A DNA stretch of 64,000 nucleotides from Silene latifolia (lineage: Eukaryota > Streptophyta > Magnoliopsida > Caryophyllales > Caryophyllaceae). Position numbers and translations under genes: made by a program. Below, one piece after another: positions 21,919 to 31,506 of this stretch. The notes beneath the pieces were generated by a model. The model was not told the DNA's origin, made no database searches, and saw nothing but the letters and a program-made list of their open reading frames with translations. The stretch covers positions 199,767,325-199,831,324 of the forward strand of contig NC_133536.1 in the NCBI RefSeq assembly GCF_048544455.1, written 5' to 3'. How positions within the stretch are numbered: position 1 is the stretch's first letter; the number at the start of each line of letters is the position of its first letter.

Positions 21919-23131
21919 TTTGTACTTTAATATTCCAAGGGTTGAAATATATAATGTAACATGTCACCATAATTAGAGATTCATACTACAATTTGATATT
22001 GCGCAGACACCATAATAGTAATAATAATAATAAAAAAAGAAAAACCTAATAAAAATGAAAAAAATATTCAAGTCAAAAGATAATTGCAAAGAAGTTCCAT
22101 AACCATATTTTTAGATTTCATGCAATGTTAATACAAACACAAAAATAATAACTAAATAAGATTCTAACTATTAATTAATTCAAAACATAATAAGAATAAA
22201 AAAGTTAAATAATTCATTTGGTTATATATGCATACTTTACCTACCAATTTTTTGGATAAAAATGAAAAATAGGCTTGTTGTAATATTTATATAAGGAAAT
22301 TTTGTAATTAATTATCTAATTAATTTCAAAAATTTATTTGAGAGAAGAAGAATGTTTTGTGAACTGACGGGGAGATAAAAAATTATGGTAAAATAAATAC
22401 AAAGTATAATAATTGTGATGAAAAACCAAAAGATCATCTATTAAATAAAAGAAATAAAAGTTAAATGAATAGGTAGATTGATATCAAATTTATGAGAGGA
22501 AAATAAAAAGTTTTTATTAATTTATATCCTTTTGTGTTTGCAACTAATATTTTTTATTTTGTTTGTATTTATAAGCATGTAACACGTGGTATTTAGAGAT
22601 TGCTTCTAGTTAATATAAGGATTGCTTCTAGTTAATATAAGTGAATTATTATTAACCAATAGAAAAATTACACGTGGATTAAAATTAAATGATTTAAGTA
22701 GGCTTTTAACTATATTGTATAGATTTAACAATTAAATTGACTGTAAAAACAAATTTTAATAATGTGTAGTAATAAGAAGTAGAAGAAATAAAATTTGACA
22801 TTTTTAACCTGAATGAAATTACTATGTGAAACTACTACTATAATTATACGGAGTAATACTTACTCCGTATTAGAATTAGAATTAGGATTATAATTCGATT
22901 TAGGAGTAGAAATTGGACGGACATTCTCTCGTCAAAGAGATGATTCCTTCTGTTATGTACTTGATCACCAAGTAACTTTATTACCGTTTGTCAACAAAAT
23001 TTAAATAAAAACTTACCTAAAACAAAAACTTACCTTAAGTTGCTTTCAAAAACTTACCTTAAGTAATCACACCAACTAACTTCATTAGCGTTTGTTCTAA
23101 CAGGACTTTGTGAATTGGGAGGGTATTTTCC
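20271..23131. other. AT-rich intergenic DNA upstream of the kinase gene
   Basis: I see no gene here. The stretch covers the interior of the Helitron candidates, a short inverted motif (ttactgacgg and ccgtcagtaa near 20555-20620) that may be a remnant of a DNA element, and tacggagtaa/ttactccgta inverted motifs near 22854-22869. The last 400 bp would hold the kinase promoter. Confidence 0.5.
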
Positions 23132-23141
23132 TTTAAATATA
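23132..23141 (+). promoter_or_regulatory. Probable TATA box of the MAP kinase gene
   Basis: The sequence tttaaatata lies about 115 bp before the chosen start codon. It is followed by a pyrimidine-rich stretch (ccttttactctcattcattc) that suits a plant transcription start and 5' UTR of about 80-90 bases. Confidence 0.5.
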
Positions 23142-23254
23142 ACAGCCCTAGTGAAATTACCCTTTTACTCTCATTCATTCAATCAATATTCGTTCTTCTA
23201 CTTGTGTTTCTACAAAACATTACTATTACTATTATTCAAGATAACAAATTAACA

Positions 23255-25265
23255 ATGAAGATGATTATGCACCATAATAAGTTTAGTGTCATCGACAACA
23301 ATTTTCGCAACACTCACAACGACGAAGGGAAAATTTGGGACACGGTATTTGAGGTCGAACCTAAGTACGAGCCTAAAGATCTGATAGGCAAGGGTGCCTA
23401 TGGTGTCATTTATTGTTCTATTAATACCCTCACTAAGGAGGAAGTTGCTATTAAGAAGATTAAAGTCGGTGAGAATTCCAAGGAAGCTTTGAAGGCGTTG
23501 AGGGAGTTGAGAATTTTGCGTCATGTTAGCCATAAGAATGTTATTGCATTGAAAGATGTCATGATTCCTTCAGCCAAGTGCAAGGATGTCTACTTTGTTT
23601 TCGAGCTTATGGATGCCGATCTTGGCAGCTTCATTCGCTCTTCTCCACCTTTGCCAAATTACCTCGTCAAGTATTTCATGTTCCAAGTACGTCATCTAAT
23701 TTTTCTTTATGTTCAATTCTATGTAATTCTTTGATTAAGGTTTCGACATTCTTTAAAATCCCCCTACTACTAAGAGAATAAAAATTCTCTTAGTTTTCCA
23801 TCCAAAAAGCATCTAGCTAAATAAGGTGATAAGTAAAAAAAAAATCATTACATTATTATCTTTTCAATTAATATATTCTTATAATTAAACTCTAATCTTC
23901 TAATTAAAATTCATATTTATGACTTTTTCATTAAAATCCATAATTTATTATGCAATCATCTCCATTTTCATAGATATTATTCTTCATCAGTTACACTCAA
24001 AAATTGCAAACTTCTTCTTATGCAGTCTTTAACATAATTATTGTCATCATTAACACCCTAAAATTACGTAAATATGTTTCTTATATTATCCTTCATCAAT
24101 TACATTCTAAATGTTATAAGGTTTATACGCGTTTTAATTAGATTTTATATTTTTACATCACTTAATTGTAATTTAATGTCATAAGTTAGTTTCATGCAAT
24201 GATATACTGTAGCATTATTGAGTTAATTTTTATAGTAAAGTAAAAATGGTTTAAGGCAAAAATAACTTAACTTAAAGTGTCTTTTGATGTTAATAAATTT
24301 TCATTTACTACCTTTTACTAAGATTATATTAGTATATTATAACATTAAAGATATAGTTAATTTATGCAATTAATTTAATGAGAATGTCTCTTTATAAAAA
24401 AAAAAACTAAAAAATACCGTGTTGTAGCACGAGGATCTACACTAGTTTTATTAACCTAGAACGGTACATAGTTTAAAAATTTTATTAAAAATTTGATCAG
24501 TCTTTGGCAGCAAGTAATAGCCTTCCAAATTGAAGTGCATCTTTAATAGATTACTGACTGACATTATATGAAAAATTCATGATGCAGTTGCTTAATGGCC
24601 TCAACTATCTACACACCGCCAACATCATTCACCGGGATTTGAAGCCGGGAAATCTTCTAGTGAATGCTAAGCATGATCTGAAGATATGCGATTTTGGGCT
24701 AGCAACTACCACCAAAGGCTCGAGTCAAACCCAGCTTGCAACAGAGAACTTCGGAACACGTGGGTATAAAGCACCAGAACTACTCCTAAATTGTTTTACC
24801 TACGGACCCTCCATCGATATTTGGTCCGTAGGCTGCATATTCGCTGAATTACTTGGGGGAAACCGACTTTTTTCAGCCAAAGACAAGTCGGGCCAATTGA
24901 TTAAAATTATCAATATACTTGGAACACAAAATGATTCAAATCTCAGTTACATAACTAGTTGCGACTGGGAGGCATATCAACTACTCGAATCACAGCCTTA
25001 CACACCAGGGATCGATTTCAAGTTATTGTTCCCAAATGCAGATCCAATGGGGTTGGACTTGCTAAACAAGATGCTTCAGTTTAATCCAAACAAGAGGATA
25101 ACGGTGGCAGGGGCACTACAACACCCGTACATACGAAGTATGTGCAATCACCGCAAGAGCCAGCCTGCTCCTTTTCCGTGTCACGTTGACGTGGAGGCCA
25201 GCGTTGGAGTGCATAAGATAAGGAAAATGATACGGGATGAAATTAATGTTGCTATACCATCATGA
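23255..25265 (+). CDS. Group-C-like MAP kinase with TEN activation motif, 2 exons, 369 aa
   Basis: Exon 1 is 23255-23686 and exon 2 is 24588-25265, joined in phase 0 by a 901-bp intron with GTACGT and TGATGCAG borders. The start is the first in-frame ATG. The protein is a serine/threonine kinase of the CMGC class: glycine loop GKGAYG (45-50), lysine K67 in VAIKK, HRDLKPGNLLVNA (159-171), DFGLA (179-183), APELLL (206-211), DIWSVGCIFAE. The PGNLLVNA and KICDFG wording, the length and the single intron after FQ fit plant group C MAPKs (MPK1/2/7/14). The dual-phosphorylation motif reads T196-E197-N198, not TEY, and the next segment reads TRGYKAPE where MAPKs have TRWYRAPE, so normal MAPK-kinase activation is unlikely. 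The frame is intact, so it may be a diverged paralogue, or a gene losing function. Confidence 0.85.
23759..24445 (+). mobile_element. Helitron-like insert in the kinase intron
   Basis: The 5' end is A followed by TCCCCCTACTACTAAGAG. A perfect inverted motif, ctaagagaat-aaaa-attctcttag, sits at 23770-23793. The 3' end has an imperfect CGTG...CACG hairpin (24418-24431), ten bases, then CTAG and T. It takes up about three quarters of the 901-bp intron and has no coding sequence. Both splice sites lie outside it. Confidence 0.55.
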
Positions 25266-25764
25266 GGCTGCGTTTCTCTAGGCGATCAAAATGCTTTGTG
25301 TTAAACTGTAATTATTCGCTAAATGTCTAAATGGTACTTGATTGATCATAATGATGTACAGTGGTTATTCAGTTTTATCGATTATATGTTGAGTGCAGAC
25401 AATGCATTTTATTACCATTTGTTCCGATCCTTTCTTCCTTTGTATACTCCGTATCAAGTTATCAACCTTTTACCCATAATAAGCTTCCTTGTGGCGTTGC
25501 TAGTGAAAGTGCTTAAGATAGAAGTTGGTAGACATCATGCATATCAACTTTTTAATGTTAGTTTGTGCTCTTGCTATTGGCCTCTTGTTCAAACGTTGGC
25601 ATGGATTATTTTTTTTTGTCATGGATTACCAAATAAATGCTTATTTTTACTTATAATATTGAGCTTAATGGTACAAATCTAACAAATGTAGGTGTGAATT
25701 TGTGATATAGCTTAGTTGTTGAAGTTATTACATAATTTGGAGGCATTAATTCATGATTCTATGT

Positions 25765-25922
25765 TAGAATATTAAAACGATCTTCGGACATCAACCATCA
25801 GTTTAAGCTTTTGGTTGAGAAGGTTTTTTGACCGGTTTTATATTCAAACATAGAAATCATATCAACCAAAAGTTTATGCTGATGATTGGAGCCCAAAATC
25901 GGTTTTATATTTTAACATTCTA
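25765..25922. repeat. Foldback repeat, MITE-like
   Basis: Arms of about 55-60 bp pair imperfectly: TAGAATATTAAAA ... CTTTTGGTTGA on the left, and TCAACCAAAAG ... TTTTAACATTCTA on the right. No target duplication was identified. Confidence 0.5.
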
Positions 25923-26264
25923 TCGTGGCATAAACTAAAAGGCTGCTCTCTGTCTCGGACTCTCAGTCACTTGTTTATCCTTACTTTTGGCACAAAAACC
26001 AAGGGGAAGGTCGGGGATCATTTGCAGTTGGTATTATTGAATGACAAGCTGACAATAATGTACAGTAGTATGTATAAGGTTAAATTATTCATTAAAAATA
26101 TCTTCAATATCAAAAGATAAACAAATAAATGATACATCCAAAAATGAGGTAGCAAAACAAATGACCGTGACCGAGAAAGTAGCAATACGTTCAAAAGTTT
26201 TGGTTTTGTATTGGATAACCATGAGTGTATTTAAATTGATTTCCAAAATAATCATTATTTATTA

Positions 26265-26471
26265 CTCCATTCGTCCGGGTTAATTGTTTACCTATTTCAA
26301 TTTAGGGAGTCTCAATCAATTGTTTATTTTTTCTATTTTAGGAATGTTTTTGATTGATAATTTTATCCTCCACATTCAATTTGGTTCACTTGTTATCTAA
26401 TAATTAGTTCACTCCCTTTATTTTGGGTGTTTGTACAAAAATCAAATATAAATAAATGACTAGACGGAGTG
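26265..26471. mobile_element. Stowaway-like MITE
   Basis: About 207 bp with ends reading TA-CTCCATTCGTCC on the left and TAGACGGAGTG followed by TTA on the right, the CTCC(N)TC-type ends of plant Stowaway elements. The subterminal parts (gttaattgtttac, aataaatgacta) also pair imperfectly. Non-coding. Confidence 0.6.
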
Positions 26472-26964
26472 TTATTTTACCCTTTAAATTTAAATTAGAC
26501 TTTAGCTTGATTTTTAAGTTACGAGTAATTTGTACGAGTCCCATTTTGGGCTCATGTCGTTGCACACTATTGATAATATCAGCCCATTAACAGAACTACA
26601 ATCCCAGTCCAACAATCAAAGCTAGTTAGAAACATAGGTCGTTAGTGACTCCCCATATCCTAATGAATAGTGTACATTTGCTTTATTTTTTGAAGGGGAA
26701 TAAAACAAATGTAAATTGTAAACTATTGATTGAGACGGAGCGAGTAGCAAGATTAGTTAGTAGATTAATTACGCCTTTACGTATCACTATGTTACGACTT
26801 ACGAGGTATAAAACTCAAAACCAAAACAATAAAATAAAGGCGAAATCTGCTCCTTCTTAACCATTTGTTTACTGTAATCAAAATAAATTGATACAGTAAA
26901 TAAAGGTCATTAAACTAAGGTCTTTCACGCACATGTCATGTATAACCTTCAAAGAGGATGACAA

Positions 26965-27193
26965 TATTAGAATATAAAATATTCTTGTAATATTATTGTA
27001 TTATCTGATGTAATCTTTATATTGTTATTTGTTAGCTATTTAGGTGATTGATCCTAATTAATAGGTCAATCAGTAGAAATCACCCATGATCCTTGGCTAG
27101 AATTATGGGATTGACCAAGCTAACTTAGGAAGACTTTATTGTATATATTCTGATGTAATTGTACAGAATCAGGCAAGGAATTGAATACTTTTA
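26965..27193 (+). repeat. Ale-like copia 5' LTR
   Basis: 229 bp, matching 63479-63707 with one visible difference. It begins TATTAGAATA and ends ACTTTTA, so the usual TG...CA ends are TA...TA here. Confidence 0.95.
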
Positions 27194-27205
27194 TGGTAAC
27201 AGAGC
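27194..27205 (+). other. Primer binding site of the Ale-like copia
   Basis: TGGTAACAGAGC directly follows the LTR. It differs by one base from the canonical initiator tRNA-Met site TGGTATCAGAGC. Confidence 0.75.
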
Positions 27206-27497
27206 CAGAGTGATAGAGAGGTCACGGGTTCAAATCCTAGTAACCTCCAATAACTCAACTCACGAAGTGGAAATTCAGCACATGGTATGAGGGGGCCTGT
27301 GCACTAACCACTCTTCGAGCCCAATGACCACTCAAGTGAGGGGGCGTAATAGAATAAATATAATAGTTGGGCCTCAACCATCACCTTAAGGTTTTGGTTG
27401 AGTTGGTTCATCTATCAGACTTCCCTCTCGATCCTCTCTTCTCTTCCGCACAAACCTAGTCTTCCTTATCCTTTTTTTTCCCCTTCCCTCCATCACC

Positions 27498-28607
27498 ATG
27501 ACAAACGACCCACAGAAAGCTCCCTCCTTTCACCCTGCATATTTTGTTTCTAACATCAAAAATTTTGTCCCTATTATCCTTGAGAATGAGAATGTTCACT
27601 ATGTGTCGTGGGCCGAGCTTTTCCTTAACACTGCTCAAGCTTTCGATGTTCTGGATCATATTGCGCCTCCCAAAGATGCCGTCCTCAACAAAGACGCTCA
27701 ATGGGATCGCCTTGACGCCAGTGTGAAACAGTGGATCTACAGTACTATTTCTATTGATTTGCTTCACACAATTCTCGAGCCTGGGGCTTCGGCTCAAAAG
27801 GCTTGGGACCGTCTCTCGGATATATTCAATGACAATAAGAATTCTCGTGCTGTCATGTTAGAACAAAAATTTTCCAACATCCACATGGATAATTATCCGA
27901 ACGTGTCGTCGTATTGTCAAGCTTTGAAGATGATATCCGATCAATTGGCTAATGTTGGGACGCCTGTCTCTGAAACGCGACTGGTTCTTGAACTCGTCAC
28001 TCACCTTTCCGATGGGTACGACGGTGTCGCTACCATAATTCAGCAGAGTGATCCACTTCCTCCTTTTTATAAGGCACGCTCCATGCTTACACTCGAGGAA
28101 ACCCGTCGTGCTAAAGCTTTTGATTCTGCACTAGTTGTTTCTCAGAGTTCTGATGCTACCAATGACACCAATCGCACTCAGTCCTCTAACCACAACAATG
28201 GCAGCCATCCCCGCTCTAATAACAACAATAAGGGTAAGGGTGGTCGCCAAAACCGTGGGAATTATAAGGGGAAAGGGTCCGGCAATGGTGGGTCGTATAA
28301 TAATAATTACAATAAGAATGGTGGTCGCTCTGGAAACCAGCAGCAGCAGCAAAATAATTCGGCTCCCTCATCTGGGACTTGGGTCCCTCTTTCACCGTGG
28401 CAGGTCCAGCAGCAACAGGGGTGGTCCATGCCGCCATGTCCCTATCCTACTACTGGATGGACTCTAAGCAATGCGCGCACGCCGGGGAATCTTGGCCCTC
28501 GACCCCAGCAGGCCTTTATCGCGCAGCCACAGCAAGTTCTTCCAGGTTTATCTAGGACTCTGGTTCCGACAGACATTGCGGCCGCAATGCAGACTTTGTC
28601 GCTTTAA
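27498..28607 (+). CDS. Ale-like copia gag, ended by a premature stop
   Basis: 369 residues from ATG at 27498 ([16 protein letters not shown]). The alpha-helical gag core spans about residues 10-210 ([41 protein letters not shown]). It is followed by a Gly/Asn/Gln-rich basic tail with [10 protein letters not shown]; no CCHC knuckle is visible. Gag would form the particle core. In this lineage gag and pol are normally one frame; here TAA at 28605-28607 cuts it just before the protease, and the same frame continues into a protease motif. The stop is compatible with a CAA-to-TAA change. Confidence 0.85.
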   Translation: MTNDPQKAPSFHPAYFVSNIKNFVPIILENENVHYVSWAELFLNTAQAFDVLDHIAPPKDAVLNKDAQWDRLDASVKQWIYSTISIDLLHTILEPGASAQKAWDRLSDIFNDNKNSRAVMLEQKFSNIHMDNYPNVSSYCQALKMISDQLANVGTPVSETRLVLELVTHLSDGYDGVATIIQQSDPLPPFYKARSMLTLEETRRAKAFDSALVVSQSSDATNDTNRTQSSNHNNGSHPRSNNNNKGKGGRQNRGNYKGKGSGNGGSYNNNYNKNGGRSGNQQQQQNNSAPSSGTWVPLSPWQVQQQQGWSMPPCPYPTTGWTLSNARTPGNLGPRPQQAFIAQPQQVLPGLSRTLVPTDIAAAMQTLSL

Positions 28608-28772
28608 CAGCCTGATGACAATCTTTATATGGACACCGGGGCGTCCTCGCATGTGACGTCTAATAATGGTACTCTCTCATCTTATTCTTCTTTGAGTAAT
28701 CAGCATCATATTGTAGTCAGTAATGGCAATTTAATTCCAATTGTTGGTCATGGTGCTATGACTTTGCCTCCC
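28608..28772 (+). pseudogene. Ale-like copia protease fragment
   Basis: Reading on after the stop at 28607 in the same frame gives NLYMDTGASSHVTSNNGTLS, the aspartic protease centre (DTGA). The frame is broken at 28772 by the insertion of the chromovirus derivative and continues at 43283. Confidence 0.85.
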
Positions 28773-29317
28773 TGTAATACACCGAATGTTTGAGTTATTG
28801 TTGTGATACCTTGTGATAAGTTTGGTGTGGTTAATAATCGTAAATGGATGATTGTGTTGGATGGTGCTTAGTTGTGAGGATGTTTATAAGTGTTGTGGTA
28901 GAAGTTGTGGGCGAACTTCGGGACGAAGTTCATTTTAAGGGGGGAAGACTGTAATACTCCGTATTTTAATAATAAATTGTGAAGGTAATTTATGTAATTT
29001 AATAATTGATTAAATGACATTTCTAATAAATACAAGTAAGACGTTAATTAAATAAATAATTAATAATTCAAGTCGGGAATTGGGTTTGGCTAATATTTGT
29101 GCTTTGGGCCGTGTGCTATTATTATATGGGCCGAAACTTATTAAATTGGTATGAGTATAATCGGGATTTATATCGGGAAATTTATAATAATATAATAAGG
29201 AAATAATAATATATAAAGGTAATTATAACTATAATAATAATAATAAAGTTATGGCAATAATAAATTAGTAAATATTATATGAGGAAATCCTAGTTATGGT
29301 AAGGTTAATAATATATG

Positions 29318-29395
<78 letters not shown>

Positions 29396-31506
29396 TAATT
29401 GTAATGACAATTCCTATACTAATTAGAATAAGGTAAGTTACATAGTTTCCTAATTGACCTCGTATTCTCTAAATCCTACACTATAAATACCACCTTAAAT
29501 CTGAGAAATAAGTCACAAATTAAAAGAAGGAGCTTTAGGAGACGGAAGGAGAAGGAATTAACATAAACTAATTAATCAACTCGAGGTAATTATCCATCTT
29601 AAATCGGTTTATATTCTTTTCACGCAAGCATCTTTAGATCGATAGTATGGCTTCTATAGACTGCCATAGGACTCGGGAATTGGACCTATAGCGACATTGG
29701 ACTGCAAAGTTTCTGACCTGACCATTGTTGACCGTCATTGACCGTGATAGGGAGGTGTTTGGGGCGGCTAAATGTGGCTGGTCAGGAAGGTTATGCGGGT
29801 TGGTCGTGGGGGATTGGAATGGGTAATTGAACCCCTTATTGACCTCGTCTTGACTTGGGTATAGAGGGGTTGTGACGGGGGAAGGTGGTCGGTCGTGTTG
29901 GTGGTGGTGGTGTGGTGGTAGGTGGCGGTTTGTGTTGGTGGTGGCGAAAATAGGGGAGGAGGTCGTGTTTTGGGCAGGCTGTTTCGAGGGGGTTTTTGGT
30001 GGTTGTAGGAGGTCTGGGTTGGAGTGGTTGTTGGTGGCTTTTGTCGAGGGTAGACTGGTGAGTTTGGTGGTGGGTGTAGGCGGCAGCATAAGTGGTGTTA
30101 GGTGGTGTTTTGGGACGGGTTTTGTGGGTGTGTCAGAGGGGTGTTGTTGGTGTCGGGTGGATTAGGGCGTGGGTTTATAGGTTGCTGGTGGTGGTTTGAT
30201 GGGTGGTGAGTGGTGAGTGGGTTTTTGGATGGGCCGTGGTGTAGGGAGGAGGTAGGCATGTCGGGTGGTGCCTGTGGTGGTGTGTGGTGTCGGTTTGGAG
30301 GGTGTTTATGGGAGTGGTTGCACACGATTTACACGGTGTATAGGGTGGTGTTTGTTGTTTGTTTTTGTGACGGGTTTTAATTATTTAATTTGGGTGACTC
30401 GGGTTTATATTTGAATCGGGTTTTTAGTTATCGTAACCTTTAATAATTATAATAAGTAATTAATTTGAATAATTAAATAAAAGGAGTAAATAACTAAATA
30501 AATAATTGATTGATGGAAGAATTATAATATTTTGATTAGGTGACGGTTGTGAAGAATTATAATCGGATCAGATTGCTTTATTTATTGGTTGCTTGAGCTG
30601 CGTAATTGGAATTGCTTATCAGGTAGGGATTATCCTACTCAACTATTTAATTGTGCAATTGTAATTGTTTGTGAATATATTGTTCTTGGAAAATTGTGGT
30701 TTCGATTATATGGAGTTGAGATTATGATGTTGGAGTTGTAACGAGTATGATGAGAATTTAGATGCTGAGGAGTGGGTGATGGTGATATTATTTTGAAGGG
30801 ACCGATATACGACTAGTCCTTGTGAGTTATTTGTTGAAGGGACCGATATACCGCTAGTCTTTGGTTATTATTGAAGGGACCGGTCTGAGCAACCGCTAGT
30901 CCTTGTGGCGTCAGTTGATCACTGGCCGCCCCTCAGAGTCTCTTCTCTAGTAGGCTCACTACTAGGGAGATGTGCACATTCGGAGCTGAGGAAGCGTTAA
31001 GACGGAGTTTGGGGGAGTAGTGGTGATTGGAGTGTAACATGGATGGTTGAAGGTTATGGGCGTTACCATAACATGCGATTATCTTGACTGAGTTGGATTT
31101 ATTAGTATTGTGCGTTGTTTAGTTAGTCCCTACTCAACCTCGCGGTTGACTGTGTATTCGTGAACACCTGCGGTGAACCGTTTTATGGGGAGCAGAATTG
31201 ACAGGTACCAAAGATTAGCTGACTTGGGAGCATTGGGATGAAAGCCAAACTTGGAGCCTTAGATGAAGTCTAGATCACATATATAGTTATATCACTTATT
31301 TAATTTCCGCTGCGAGATGTATTTATTTTTATATTAAGTTTTAGTTGATTAAAATTGTAAAACATATGTAATCATTAAAGTTTTTATTTAAAGTATTTTG
31401 GTGAGTTGGACTTTGTTATCTACTACCTCGGGAAACCGAGATGGTAACAGTCCTATTTATTTGGGAATGTCTAGCTAAAGGCTCCCGAATAAATGGGGGT
31501 GTTACA
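28773..31506 (+). repeat. Derivative 5' LTR, composite, 2.73 kb
   Basis: Begins TGTAATACACCG and ends GGGTGTTACA. At 28937-28949 it contains a complete polypurine-tract motif (aaggggggaagac) followed by a second LTR-type start TGTAATACTCCG at 28950. Contains GT-rich DNA (29870-30340) and an ATA microsatellite. Open frames in the GT-rich part are compositional by-products. Confidence 0.85.
29318..29394 (+). repeat. (ATA)n microsatellite
   Basis: About 26 uninterrupted ATA units in the 5' LTR. The matching place in the 3' LTR (33516-33533) has about six. Confidence 0.95.

Larger units (their letters stand above)
18690..22723 (-). mobile_element. Helitron-like non-autonomous element (candidate), minus strand
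   Basis: The minus-strand 3' end has a 7-bp-stem hairpin (cccgtgagaatcacggg, 18702-18718) followed by eight bases and CTAG, then T. This is the Helitron terminal layout. A matching minus-strand 5' end (A, then TCTATACAATATAG) lies at 22723. No Rep or helicase coding sequence is present. A second Helitron-like unit in the opposite orientation lies within. The pairing of these two ends is inferred. Confidence 0.45.
25266..26964. other. Kinase 3' flank and intergenic DNA
   Basis: The 3' UTR is presumably within the first few hundred bases, but no clear polyadenylation site can be fixed. The open frames here (25323-25682, 26645-26860) have no recognisable domain and look like chance frames. The stretch also contains a foldback repeat, a Stowaway-like MITE, and the GACAA target copy at 26960-26964. 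Confidence 0.55.

Noticed and set aside
23204..23254. Upstream start of the kinase at 23204
   Set aside because: The codon there is GTG, not ATG; the first in-frame ATG is at 23255 and suits the family length.
25323..25682. 119-codon frame after the kinase
   Set aside because: AT-rich hydrophobic composition, no homology, and it overlaps the expected 3' UTR; it is most likely a chance frame.
27228..27245. Another T-arm-like gggttcaaatcc after the copia primer site
   Set aside because: It lacks the rest of a tRNA and lies in the copia leader.
29872..30325. Gly/Trp-rich or Pro/His-rich frames in the GT-rich LTR segment
   Set aside because: They come from low-complexity GGT/ACC composition and are not kept intact in the matching 3' LTR.
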